This document shows positions 50,133-58,833 of a stretch of 64,000 nt of DNA, one piece after another. The stretch comes from Methylocystis bryophila (GTDB lineage: Bacteria; Pseudomonadota; Alphaproteobacteria; Rhizobiales; Beijerinckiaceae). Position 1 is the stretch's first letter. Each line of letters starts with the position of its first letter. A program made the position numbers and the translations under genes. The stretch is from assembly GCF_027925445.1 (NCBI RefSeq), contig NZ_AP027149.1, positions 930,001 to 994,000 of the forward strand, in the 5' to 3' direction. The notes under the pieces were generated by a model, which was given only the letters and a program-made list of their open reading frames with translations, ran no database searches and was not told the origin of the DNA.

Positions 50133-51245
50133 CTAAGCCTCCGCGTCGACCCGCAGGCTCGGAAGGACCACGCGAAACACCGCCCCCATGCCTGGCGCCG
50201 AGTCGATCGTGAGCTTGCCGCGATGACGCAGCACGATATGCTTGACGATGGCGAGGCCGAGCCCGGTTCCGCCCTTGGCGCGGCTCTTTCCGACATCCAC
50301 GCGATAGAAGCGCTCGGTCAGACGCGGAATATGCTCGGGCGCGATGCCCGGGCCATTGTCTTGCACGGAGAAGATCGCCTCGCGCGCCGTCGTGACGAGC
50401 GTGACCCGGATCTTCCCAGGCTCGCCGCCATCGGGACGACCGTATTTGATCGCGTTCTCGACCAGATTCTCGAGAACGCGCGCAAGCTCGTCGCGATCTC
50501 CCGGCGTGATCACATTGGGCGCGATGTCGATCTCGAGCGAAAGGCCCGTGTCCTCGGCCATCGGAACGAGCGTGTCGCAGATGTGAGCAACGAGCATGGT
50601 GAGATCGACAGGCGTGTCGGGGCGCAGATGCAAGTGCTGCTCGATGCGCGACAGCGACAACAGATCGTCGACGAGCCGCGCCATGCGCTGCGTCTGCTCG
50701 CGCATGATGCCCAAGAATCGTTCGCGCGCCTTGGGATCGTCGCGCGCCGGCCCTTGCAGCGTCTCGACGAAGCCCAGGAGGGACGCCAGCGGCGTGCGCA
50801 GCTCGTGACTGGCGTTGGCGACGAAGTCGGCGCGCATTCGTTCGACGCGTCGCGCTTCGGTGAGGTCGCGGAGCGCGATGACGGCGGCGGGCGCGTATCC
50901 CTCGACGCGGAGCGGCGCGATCAGCGCCTCGAACCAGCATTCGACCGGCAGCCGCTCGATCCACAAGGCCTTCTCGGTCCGCCCGCTCTCCAAGACCCGG
51001 CCGAGCGCATCCAGCACGTCCGGCGCGCGCAGGCTTCGCGCCAGAGGCTCGCCCTCCCGCAGCGTCGGCAGCAGCGTGCGCGCGGACGGGTTGGCCGCGG
51101 CGACGCGCTCGCCCGCGTCGATGAGGAAGATCGCCTCCGGCAGCGTGTCGATCAGCGCGCGAAGCGGCGCGTCTTCTTGGAGGGGCTTGGCTTCTTTTTG
51201 CGGCGTGGCCGCTGGTCTCTTGCTGAAAGAATCAAATCTCATCAT
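50133..51245 (-). CDS. PhoR-like sensor histidine kinase, apparently soluble
   Basis: This 370-residue kinase has a PAS domain (about 25-130, 'LIDTLPEAIFLIDAGERVAA'), then HisKA with the phosphorylated histidine in 'VANASHELRTPLASLLGFVE', then an ATPase domain with 'NLVENAIKYG', 'VQDNGPGIAPEHIPRLTERF' and 'GGTGLGLAIVKH'. It is very close to PhoR of Hyphomicrobiales, which responds to phosphate, but it has no membrane helix. The start overlaps the stop of the YbhN-like gene by 4 nt (ATGATGA), so the two are translated together. No phoB or pst gene is in the window. Confidence 0.88.
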   Translation of the reverse strand: MMRFDSFSKRPAATPQKEAKPLQEDAPLRALIDTLPEAIFLIDAGERVAAANPSARTLLPTLREGEPLARSLRAPDVLDALGRVLESGRTEKALWIERLPVECWFEALIAPLRVEGYAPAAVIALRDLTEARRVERMRADFVANASHELRTPLASLLGFVETLQGPARDDPKARERFLGIMREQTQRMARLVDDLLSLSRIEQHLHLRPDTPVDLTMLVAHICDTLVPMAEDTGLSLEIDIAPNVITPGDRDELARVLENLVENAIKYGRPDGGEPGKIRVTLVTTAREAIFSVQDNGPGIAPEHIPRLTERFYRVDVGKSRAKGGTGLGLAIVKHIVLRHRGKLTIDSAPGMGAVFRVVLPSLRVDAEA

Positions 51246-52324
51246 GACGGCCCTCGCCGGCGGAGCAGCTTGAAAAAGACCTCCCGGAGCTCGGCCCAGC
51301 GATTCCCGCCGCCCTGCCGGGCAATGAGCAGCGTCGCGATCGAAAAAGGCACGAGATAATAGAAGATGCGGAAAAGCAGCAAGGCGGCGAGGAGCGACTC
51401 CTGCGAGGGCGCGTAGAGCACGCCGAGCATGAAGGCCTCGAACACGCCGATCCCGCCCGGCGCGTGGCTCGCCCCACCCACGATCGCCGCCGCGACATAG
51501 ACGGCGCCGAGCGCCAGCGGGCCGACGCTCTGGGTCTCGGGCGGCAGGAAGGCGTAAATGGTCAGCGCCGCGCCGCCGAAGTCGGCGACCCCGACCGCGA
51601 GCTGGCCCAGGAACACGCGCGGACCAGGCAGTTGCAGCACGCCGCCGAAGAGCCGTAGCGTTCCGCGCTTGCCGGCGATGAAGAACGCATAGGTGTAAAG
51701 TCCGCCAAAGAGCAGGAGCCCGGCCGCGATATTCGCGAACCACGGCAGATGGTCGATCGAGGCGAGCGACACCGCGCCGAAGACGAAGCCGAGCGCCGCC
51801 AATGTCGTCATGCCGAGCCAGAAGGTGAGCGTCGCAAACAGCGTGATCGTCACGACCTCGCGCGCGGAGAGGCCTTCCTTGGAGTATATCCAGTAGCGCG
51901 TCGCGACCCCTGTCAGGAGCGGAAAGCCGAGCGTGAAGGAGAAAGCGTTGCCGGCGAGCGAGGCGAGCGCGGTCACCCGCAGCGGCGGCCGTCGGTCGAG
52001 CACGTGGAGCGCCAGCAGGTCGTAGCCCAGCAGCGCGGTATAGGAGGCGATCGTCGTCGCGAAGGCGAACAGAAGCCTTGGCCCCGATGTCGCTTTAAGC
52101 GCGGCGATGAACTCCTCAAAGCGCAAATTGACGATGATGCGACCGAGAAAATACATCGCGCCGGCAAAAAGCGCGATGGAGAGCGCCGCGCCAAGCCAGC
52201 CGCTGAGGTTATGCGGCAGGATCTCGCGCGCCTCGGGCGCGAGCGCCTCCGGCAGCGCCGCCTCGTCCAAAGCCAGCGAGTCCGCATCCGCGTCGCTTCT
52301 TCCCAACTCCTCCGACCCTTTCAT
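51242..52324 (-). CDS. YbhN/UPF0104-family membrane protein
   Basis: This 360-residue integral membrane protein has about eight helices and belongs to the lysylphosphatidylglycerol-synthetase-like transmembrane family (UPF0104). Characteristic stretches are 'YTALLGYDLLALHVL', 'FTLGFPLLTGVATRYWIYS' and 'ASHAPGGIGVFEAFML'. Relatives flip or move lipids; this one lacks the soluble MprF catalytic part. The ATG at 52324 has AAAGGAGG 4 nt upstream, a very strong site. It precedes the PhoR-like kinase gene in one operon. Confidence 0.85.
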   Translation of the reverse strand: MKGSEELGRSDADADSLALDEAALPEALAPEAREILPHNLSGWLGAALSIALFAGAMYFLGRIIVNLRFEEFIAALKATSGPRLLFAFATTIASYTALLGYDLLALHVLDRRPPLRVTALASLAGNAFSFTLGFPLLTGVATRYWIYSKEGLSAREVVTITLFATLTFWLGMTTLAALGFVFGAVSLASIDHLPWFANIAAGLLLFGGLYTYAFFIAGKRGTLRLFGGVLQLPGPRVFLGQLAVGVADFGGAALTIYAFLPPETQSVGPLALGAVYVAAAIVGGASHAPGGIGVFEAFMLGVLYAPSQESLLAALLLFRIFYYLVPFSIATLLIARQGGGNRWAELREVFFKLLRRRGPS

Positions 52325-52546
52325 AGAGCCTCCTTTGAAGAGGCGCTTTTTGATCCGTTGCATCGACTCTCCCGCGCGAACGATGACATTAGGATGACTG
52401 GACGGCCCCGAAGCTCTCGGAAGCGCTCCAAGGAGCCGCAGACGGGCGGCTCAGGCCAAGGCCTCCCTTGCCTTTCCTGCTCGTCTAAGCTTGAACTGAC
52501 GGAATCTCCTGGGCCGCCCGATTCGCCGCCCCGCCAAAGGACCCTC

Positions 52547-52921
52547 ATGCGTCTGTCCCGTTACTGCTTGCCCATTCTGCGCGAAAAGCCGAAAGAAGCC
52601 GAGATCGTCTCGCATCGGCTGATGCTTCGCGCCGGTCTCATTCGGCAGGAGTCGGCGGGCATCTACGCCTGGCTACCGCTCGGGCTCAAGGTCCTGAACA
52701 AGATCAACGCGATCATCCGCGACGGGCGGCCCGGCGCAAAATTCGCCACGCTCGATCTGATCGGTCTGCCCTGGCGGATTGTCGTCGGCCCGAAAGACCT
52801 CGCCGACGGCAAGATCGAGCTGAAGCGTCGCCGCACGGGCCAGCGCGAAAATCTCTCCCCAGAAGCTGCGGTCGCGCATGTTGTCGCCGCGGTGAAGGCG
52901 GCGCAAGGGGGATCCGAGTGA
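52547..52921 (+). pseudogene. proS: Prolyl-tRNA synthetase with large in-frame internal deletion
   Basis: Residues 1-59 match the N terminus of alphaproteobacterial ProS ('RLSRYCLPILREKPKEAEIV', 'RLMLRAGLIRQESAGIYAWL'). Residues 60-124 match its C-terminal anticodon-binding end ('RPGAKFATLDLIGLPW', 'IVVGPKDLADGKIELKRR'). The roughly 315 residues between, including class II motifs 2 and 3 and most of the catalytic core, are missing, so it cannot charge tRNA. The frame is intact, and its stop overlaps the lolC start (GTGA), the normal proS-lolC order. A complete proS must exist elsewhere, or the sequence has an assembly error. The fusion point is near 52721-52735. Confidence 0.85.
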
Positions 52922-54198
52922 CCGACGCTTCCCGCGCCCGCAATGGCGGCGGCATCTTCTCCGCCTTCGAGTGGATGGTCGCGCTGCGCTATCTGCGCGC
53001 GAGACGAGCGGACGGCTTCGTCTCGGTCATCGTGCTCTTTTCTTTTCTGGGCATCGTGCTCGGCGTCGCGACGCTCATCGTCGTGATGTCGGTGATGAAC
53101 GGCTTCCATCGCGAATTGATGGACAAGATTCTGGGCTTTAACGGTCACGCCTTCGTGCAGGCGGCCGAGCCGCCCTTTAACGACTGGCCCGACGTCACAA
53201 AGCAGCTCTCCTCGATCCCCGGCGTGACGCTCGCCGTGCCCATGGTCGAGAGCCCCGCGGGGGTCTCCTCGCAATACGAGCAGAGGGGCGTTTTTGCGCG
53301 TGGCATTCGCGAGGAAGACCTCAAGCGCCTGCCCGGCGTCGCCGGGAACGTGCGCGACGGGACTTTCAACGGCTTCGACAAGGCGGGCGGTCTCGCGATC
53401 GGCGCGCGCCTCGCCGAGCAGCTCGGCGTCGGCGTTGGCGACAAGGTGAGCCTCATCATCGCCAAGGGCGCGCAGACGCCTTTCGGCGTGATGCCGCGCA
53501 TCAAGGCCTATCCGGTCGTCGCGATCTTCTCGATCGGCATGTCGGAGTTCGACAGTCTCTTCCTTTATATGCCGCTTGCCGAGGCGCAGGCATTCTTCAA
53601 CCGAGGCAACGAGGTCACAGTCGTCGAGGCCTTCGTCAAAGATCCGGAAAAGATCGACGATCTCAGGACCGCTGTGGGCAAATTGATCACGCGGCCGCTG
53701 ATGCTCCAGGACTGGCGCGAGCGCAACAAGACTTTCTTCGACACCTTGCAGGTCGAGAAAAACATCCTCTTCATCATATTGATGCTCATCGTCGTTGTCG
53801 CGGCCTTCAACATTGTGTCGGGCCTCACCATGCTCGTGAAGGACAAGACGAAGGACATCGCCATCCTGCGCACCATGGGGGCGACGCGCGGGGCCGTGCT
53901 GCGCATTTTTCTGATCGTCGGCGCCTCGATCGGGGTGCTCGGCGATCTCTTCGGCTTCGTGCTCGGCCTCGCGCTCGCCAAGAATCTCGAGAGCATCCGC
54001 ACGATGCTCAACCAGCTAATGCATTTGAACCTGTTTCCGGCGGAGTTCTATTTCCTTTCGCGCCTGCCCTCGATCGTCGAGCCGGGCGGGGTCGCGCTCG
54101 TCGTCGGCATGGCCTTCGCGCTGGCGATTCTCGCCTCGATCTATCCGGCCTGGAAGGCGGCGTCGCTTGACCCCGTCGAAGCCCTGCGAAGCGAGTAA
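52918..54198 (+). CDS. lolC: Lipoprotein-releasing ABC transporter permease
   Basis: This 426-residue LolC/LolE-type permease takes lipoproteins from the inner membrane for delivery to LolA. It has an N-terminal helix in 'DGFVSVIVLFSFLGIVLGVA', a large periplasmic domain at about 75-270 and three C-terminal helices ('ILFIILMLIVVVAAFNIVSG' and two more). The 'MALRYLRARR'-type start is standard. As usual in alphaproteobacteria, a single permease gene is followed by lolD. The start is GTG at 52918, overlapping the shortened proS; this coupling may explain why that remnant was retained. Confidence 0.95.
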   Translation: MTDASRARNGGGIFSAFEWMVALRYLRARRADGFVSVIVLFSFLGIVLGVATLIVVMSVMNGFHRELMDKILGFNGHAFVQAAEPPFNDWPDVTKQLSSIPGVTLAVPMVESPAGVSSQYEQRGVFARGIREEDLKRLPGVAGNVRDGTFNGFDKAGGLAIGARLAEQLGVGVGDKVSLIIAKGAQTPFGVMPRIKAYPVVAIFSIGMSEFDSLFLYMPLAEAQAFFNRGNEVTVVEAFVKDPEKIDDLRTAVGKLITRPLMLQDWRERNKTFFDTLQVEKNILFIILMLIVVVAAFNIVSGLTMLVKDKTKDIAILRTMGATRGAVLRIFLIVGASIGVLGDLFGFVLGLALAKNLESIRTMLNQLMHLNLFPAEFYFLSRLPSIVEPGGVALVVGMAFALAILASIYPAWKAASLDPVEALRSE

Positions 54199-54203
54199 CA
54201 CGC

Positions 54204-54887
54204 ATGGCCCGTGCCGCGCTCCAGCTCATCGACCTCTGCCGGCATTATCGAGAGGGCGACGCGCGTCTCGACATTCTCGCGGGCGCGAGCCTCACGCTCT
54301 ATCCCGGGGAGACCGTGGCGCTGATCGCGCCGTCGGGCGCCGGCAAATCGACGCTGCTGCACGTCGCCGGCCTCCTGGAGCGGCCAGACGCCGGCGAGGT
54401 GCTGATCGACGGTCAGCCGACCTCTCGGATGAACGACGATCTGCGCACACGGCTGCGGCGCAATTCGATCGGCTTCGTCTATCAGTTCCACCATTTGCTT
54501 CCGGAGTTCTCGGCGCTCGAAAACGTCGTGCTCCCCCAGACGATCGCGGGCTATTCGCGAAAAGAGGCGGCGGCGCGCGCGCATGAGCTCCTGAGCTATC
54601 TGGGTCTCGGCGCGCGCTGCTCGCACCGTCCGGGCGAGCTTTCGGGCGGCGAGCAGCAGCGCGTCGCCATCGCCCGCGCCGTCGCCAATGCGCCCGCCGT
54701 GCTGCTTGCCGACGAGCCGACGGGCAACCTCGATCCGCGCACCGCCGACCATGTGTTCGCGACGCTGCTGGCGCTCGCCCATGGCAGCGGCCTCGCCGCC
54801 GTCGTCGCGACGCATAATCTCGAGCTCGCCGCTCAGCTCAACCGCCGCGTGACGCTGCGTGACGGCCAGCTCATCGAGCTTGATTAG
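54204..54887 (+). CDS. lolD: Lipoprotein-releasing ABC transporter ATPase
   Basis: LolD (227 residues) drives lipoprotein release together with LolC-type permeases. It shows Walker A 'APSGAGKSTLLH', the Q-loop 'GFVYQFHHLLPEFSALENV' typical of LolD and FtsE types, signature 'LSGGEQQRVAIARA' and Walker B 'VLLADEPTGNLD'. It starts 5 nt after the lolC stop. The product would be a homodimer on the cytoplasmic face of two permease subunits. Confidence 0.97.
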   Translation: MARAALQLIDLCRHYREGDARLDILAGASLTLYPGETVALIAPSGAGKSTLLHVAGLLERPDAGEVLIDGQPTSRMNDDLRTRLRRNSIGFVYQFHHLLPEFSALENVVLPQTIAGYSRKEAAARAHELLSYLGLGARCSHRPGELSGGEQQRVAIARAVANAPAVLLADEPTGNLDPRTADHVFATLLALAHGSGLAAVVATHNLELAAQLNRRVTLRDGQLIELD

Positions 54888-55216
54888 CGCGTCGTTTCCG
54901 TTGGCGCAGATGCTGTCGCGGCGCCTGTGGCGCCTTTGCAACACACTCTGAGAATTTGGTCGGCGCCGGCGACTGACATCGCATTTTCATCGAACCGTCA
55001 TGCGCCGGTATGCACGTGCTGCGCGCGCCTCGATACGTTGAGAATCCGTCTCGCCGGTCAGCGCCGCAGCCCTAGAGCGCGATGCGAAAAGTGGCATTCG
55101 GCTTTTCGCATAAATCGCGCGCTAAAGCTTTGGAATCGATCGCGTCTTCCACATCCAGGCGATTCCGCCTGAACGCAGCGTGATCTCACGCCAGTCCACC
55201 CCGGAGCCTTCGAAAA
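54888..55216. other. Intergenic region before the PEP-CTERM-like gene
   Basis: The first 180 nt show no gene or clear signal. The rest is a family B copy (55072-55185), followed by a short leader. Confidence 0.45.
55072..55185. repeat. Dispersed palindromic repeat, family B (full copy)
   Basis: It begins CTAGAGCGCGATGCGAAAAG and continues with CTTTGGAATCGATCGCG, then CAGGCGATTCCGCCTG and GAACGCAGCGTGATC. This is the most complete copy of the family B order and is the best template for recognising the insert in the MerR gene. Confidence 0.75.
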
Positions 55217-56692
55217 ATGTCCGCCGCCGTATCGCCATTGAACCGCACGCTTCTCGCTCTGGCCGCCCTGGGCGCGGCGACGCCAGCCGCCGCCGGCTCG
55301 ATTTCTTCCTTCACCCAAGGGGACCTCGTCATCGAAACCGTGACGAACAGCACGGGCTTGAGCAACGCGAGCGCGCTCGACACGGCTTCGCCGATGACGC
55401 TGCAGGAATTCAGCCTCGGCTCTGGGGGGACGTCCGCTACGTCGGTGGGGACCTTCACGCTCCCGCAGACCGCCAGCGGCGCCAATTGGGCGATCTCGGG
55501 CGAATATGGCTCGGCCTCCGAAGGCTTCTTGCAGCTCTCGGGCAACGGCCATCTTCTCACGATCATGGGCTATGGCGTGAACGCCGCGACCTTCAACTCG
55601 GCGCCGCTCTCGACCTACGGCACGGCGGCGCTCGGCCAAACCACGAGCGTCTCCGGCGGCTCCTACACGGTCGTGCCGCGTGTCGTGGCCGCTATCGGCG
55701 CGAACGGAAGCGTCGACACCTCGACGGCGGTCTTGAACTTTGCGAACACGAACAATCCGCGCAGCGTCTATACGGTCGATGGTTCGTCCTTCTATGTTTC
55801 CGGCCAGGGCGGGAGCAAAACCGATCCGACGCAGGGCGTCCAGCTCGTGAATCGCGGCGCCTCGACCGGCACGACGATCAACAATCAGACCGATGTGCGC
55901 TTCGTGACGGGCTACAACAACACGCTCTATGCTTCTCGCGACTATAATCCCTCGGGAAGCGGCGCTCAGAACTACACCGGCGTCGTTCAACTCGGGTCGA
56001 CGAGCGTGCTTCCGACCTCCGCGGTGACGACGCCGACCCACATCGTCCCGGCGGCTTCGCCTCTCTCTCTCGGCGGCAACAACGGCTCCATCAATCTGAC
56101 GGCCGCGACCGCCAACGGGGTCAACAACTCCCGCATCGGCAGCTTCGTCTATCTCAGCCCCGAAGAATATTTCTTTGCGAGTCCGACCGTTCTTTATGTC
56201 GCGGACAGCGGCCAGCCGAAGAACGGCAACGCCAACAAGGCTGCGCTCGGCGAGGGCGGATTGCAGAAGTGGGTTCTCGACACCTCGACCGGCGTGTGGA
56301 GCCTCGAATACGACCTCTACCAAGGCCTGAACCTGGTGAACAACAACAACGTCAACCTTGCGGGCAATACGGTCACGACGGCTGGCGTCACCGGATTGTT
56401 CGGCCTGACCGGCAAGGTCGTCGGGAACCAGGTGGAGCTTTTCGCGACGAGCTATGGCTTGAACGAGCTGTCGCCGAGCTACCTCTATGAGATCACCGAC
56501 ACGCTGGACGCCACGACGGGGGCGGGTGAGGCTTTCACCACACTGTTTTCCGCTCCGACGAACGTCTCCATCCGCGGCGTCTCCTTCGCTCCGGCGCCGG
56601 GCCCCGTCCTCGGCCAGGGGCTTCTGAGCCTTGGCGGGCTTGTCGCAGCGGGGGCGCGCACGCTCTTGGCCCGCAGGCGCCGCCGCGACTGA
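55217..56692 (+). CDS. Secreted protein with PEP-CTERM-like C-terminal sorting signal
   Basis: This 491-residue protein has a signal peptide (cleavage after AAA) and a Ser/Thr/Asn/Gly-rich mature part with low cysteine content. The last 30 residues read 'PAPGPVLGQGLLSLGGL' followed by a hydrophobic helix and 'LLARRRRRD'. This proline-glycine, hydrophobic, basic order is like PEP-CTERM/VPxxG sorting signals recognised by exosortase. I know no function for the body, which resembles other uncharacterised exported proteins with 'YNNTLYASRDY'-type repeats of beta structure. A family B repeat lies just upstream and a family A repeat just downstream. Confidence 0.75.
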   Translation: MSAAVSPLNRTLLALAALGAATPAAAGSISSFTQGDLVIETVTNSTGLSNASALDTASPMTLQEFSLGSGGTSATSVGTFTLPQTASGANWAISGEYGSASEGFLQLSGNGHLLTIMGYGVNAATFNSAPLSTYGTAALGQTTSVSGGSYTVVPRVVAAIGANGSVDTSTAVLNFANTNNPRSVYTVDGSSFYVSGQGGSKTDPTQGVQLVNRGASTGTTINNQTDVRFVTGYNNTLYASRDYNPSGSGAQNYTGVVQLGSTSVLPTSAVTTPTHIVPAASPLSLGGNNGSINLTAATANGVNNSRIGSFVYLSPEEYFFASPTVLYVADSGQPKNGNANKAALGEGGLQKWVLDTSTGVWSLEYDLYQGLNLVNNNNVNLAGNTVTTAGVTGLFGLTGKVVGNQVELFATSYGLNELSPSYLYEITDTLDATTGAGEAFTTLFSAPTNVSIRGVSFAPAPGPVLGQGLLSLGGLVAAGARTLLARRRRRD

Positions 56693-56703
56693 CAAGCCTG
56701 AGC

Positions 56704-56820
56704 CTAGAGCATGTCCTGGAAAAGCGCGAAGCGGTTTTCCGGTCAGAACATGCTCCAAACTTTTGATTTGGCGCGGTTCCTTATCGCCCGAACGTTTCCG
56801 TTCGAGCGGGAAACGCGCTC
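56704..56820 (+). repeat. Dispersed palindromic repeat, family A (full copy)
   Basis: This copy has CTAGAGCATG, both palindromes and the GGGAAACGCGCT end. It starts 11 nt after the PEP-CTERM-like gene and could end its transcript. Confidence 0.85.
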
Positions 56821-57275
56821 GCGAGCGCGCGAGATCACGCTGTCTTTGAGCGCAGTCGCTCAAAGGCGGCGGGGTCGTAATTCCAAAGGCGCTCGCATCG
56901 GAATTGGTCGCGCGGGATCGAAGGCCGAGCGGCGTCCCGCTCGAGCGAGACCACTCGGAAAGATATTCGAAGCCCGGGGCGCGAAAATCGCGCCCATTCC
57001 CTGCGCCGCGTAAACCCGGCCTTAATCATAACGACGGCTAATGTCATTTGGACGTTCGCAAGCTCGCGGGCGATCCATTTGCGATCCTCAAGCCCGCGCG
57101 GGGGCGAGCCTTGAATAGCCCGAACGTGGAAACGAGCTTCGGCAGCCCCGCCGCTCCGCGTCATCGCAGATCGCTCTGCGTTCAGGCGCCGCCGCCTGGC
57201 GCGAGCTTCGCGCGGGAAGGCGGCTTCCACTTTTTTGCAAGGCGATCTAGATGGCGTGCCGATTGCGCGGAATCA

Positions 57276-57365
57276 CGCGATCGAAAAGGACTCGCACCAG
57301 ATCAAGAAGTTAGAGCCTGTCCTAATCGGAAAACCGCTTCGCGCTTTTCGGGGACATGCTTTGGA
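57276..57365 (-). repeat. Dispersed palindromic repeat, family A (partial)
   Basis: It has the first palindrome (TAGAGCCTGTCC...GGGACATGCT) with the middle AAACCGCTTCGCGCTTTTC, and the GATCGAAAAGGA joining piece. It ends 30 nt before the rsmH start. Confidence 0.7.
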
Positions 57366-57395
57366 GGCTGGCGGCGGCCGCACGGGAGGAGGACC

Positions 57396-58412
57396 ATGAC
57401 GCCAACGCGCCCGCCCGTCGACCGACACAGGCCTGTGATGCTCTCCGAGGCGATCGCCGCGCTCGATCCGCGGGCCGAGGGGCGTTATCTCGACGCGACT
57501 TTCGGCGCCGGCGGCTACAGCCGCGCCCTGCTCGAAACGGAGGGGGCGCGCGTGCTCGCTCTCGACCGCGATCCGGCGGCTGTTCGCGATGGCGCTGGGC
57601 TCGTCGAAGCGGCCCGCGGTCGGCTCAAGCTCGTCGAGGCCCGCTTCTCGAAGCTCGAGGAGGTCGCCGCTCGCGAAGATTTTCTCCCGTTGCACGGCGC
57701 GGTCTTCGACATTGGCGTCTCGTCGATGCAGCTCGATCAGCCGGAACGCGGCTTTTCCTTTCGCGAGGACGGGCCGCTCGACATGCGCATGGGCGGATCG
57801 GGACCGACCGCCGCGGATCTCGTCAACACGGCTTCCGAGGAGAAGCTCGCGGATGTTTTCTATTATTTTGGCGAGGAGCGCGCTGCGCGGCGGATCGCCC
57901 GCGCGATCGTCCATGACCGCCAGGCGGAACCCTTTCTGACGACCGGCCAGCTGGCGGGCCTCATCGCGCGCGTCGCGCCGCAGCGCCACAGCGACATTCA
58001 CCCCGCGACGCGTAGCTTCCAGGCGCTGCGCATCGCCGTCAACGACGAGCTCGCCGAGCTCGTCGAGGGCCTCTGCGCCGCAGAACGCGCGCTCGCTCCA
58101 GACGGACGCCTGGCCGTGGTGACCTTTCATTCGCTCGAGGATCGGCTGGTCAAGCTCTTCCTGGCGGCGCGCTCGGGGCGTGGCGAGACGCGCTCGCGCC
58201 GCCTGCCTGGCGAGCCGACGCCCCCGCCCCAGACCTTTCGACTCGAGGGGCGTCAGCCCGTCGCGCCGCTCCCGGGCGAGATCGCCGCCAATCCACGCGC
58301 CCGCTCGGCCAAGCTTCGCGTCGCCGTTCGCACGGCGGCGCCCGCCAGGGACCGCGACGAAGTTCTGGCCCAGCGCGCCCGCCTGCCGGCGGCGCCCGGC
58401 GAAAGGAGCTAA
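57396..58412 (+). CDS. rsmH: 16S rRNA (cytosine-1402-N4)-methyltransferase
   Basis: RsmH (MraW) methylates N4 of C1402 in 16S rRNA. The 338-residue protein has 'RHRPVMLSEAIAALDP', SAM motif 'YLDATFGAGGYSRALLE', 'FDIGVSSMQLDQPERGFSFR' and 'IHPATRSFQALRIAVNDEL', all characteristic. The ATG at 57396 has GGAGGAGG upstream. It is the first gene of the division and cell-wall cluster here, and ftsL follows after 1 nt. Confidence 0.97.
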   Translation: MTPTRPPVDRHRPVMLSEAIAALDPRAEGRYLDATFGAGGYSRALLETEGARVLALDRDPAAVRDGAGLVEAARGRLKLVEARFSKLEEVAAREDFLPLHGAVFDIGVSSMQLDQPERGFSFREDGPLDMRMGGSGPTAADLVNTASEEKLADVFYYFGEERAARRIARAIVHDRQAEPFLTTGQLAGLIARVAPQRHSDIHPATRSFQALRIAVNDELAELVEGLCAAERALAPDGRLAVVTFHSLEDRLVKLFLAARSGRGETRSRRLPGEPTPPPQTFRLEGRQPVAPLPGEIAANPRARSAKLRVAVRTAAPARDRDEVLAQRARLPAAPGERS

Positions 58413-58413
58413 C

Positions 58414-58833
58414 ATGCTCCGTTTGTTCAATATTCTCTCGATCTTGGTGCTGCTTGGCTCTGCGGTCTACGCCTATACGATCAAATATGAGACGACCTTC
58501 CGCACCGAGCAGATCGCCAAGGCGAAACTCGAGATCAAGTCGGAGCAGGACGCGATCGGCGTGCTTCGCGCCGAATGGGCCTTTCTGACGCGGCCCGAAC
58601 GCATCCAGAAACTGGCGGACCGCTACCTCGATCTCGAACCGCTGTCGCTTGCTCAGATCGACAGTTTCGCGGCGCTGCCGGAGCGGCTCCCCCACGCCGA
58701 CGCGATCGGCGACAAGATCGACCTGCTGGGGCTCGGGGTCGCGAGCACGCCTTCAGCCGACCCGGCGGCGGCGCCGGCGACGCCGCGGGCGAGGAGCGGC
58801 GCCTCGACCAAAACGACGGCGACCGCAAGATGA
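58414..58833 (+). CDS. ftsL: Cell division protein FtsL
   Basis: FtsL is a small bitopic protein of the divisome. This 139-residue protein has one helix near the start ('LFNILSILVLLGSAVYAYTI') and a periplasmic coiled coil ('TEQIAKAKLEIKSEQDAIGV') leading to 'AEWAFLTRPERIQKLADRYL', the conserved FtsL end motif. The tail is Ala/Pro-rich. It lies exactly between rsmH and ftsI, which supports the name. It overlaps ftsI by 4 nt. Confidence 0.93.
   Translation: MLRLFNILSILVLLGSAVYAYTIKYETTFRTEQIAKAKLEIKSEQDAIGVLRAEWAFLTRPERIQKLADRYLDLEPLSLAQIDSFAALPERLPHADAIGDKIDLLGLGVASTPSADPAAAPATPRARSGASTKTTATAR

Larger units (their letters stand above)
56693..57395. other. Long region upstream of the dcw cluster
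   Basis: This 703-nt gap holds a full family A copy (56704-56820), a bit of family B-like stem near 57215-57250 and a partial family A copy (57276-57365). mraZ, which commonly precedes rsmH, is not present. No gene is supported in the middle, so promoters for rsmH must lie here or inside the repeats. Confidence 0.55.
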
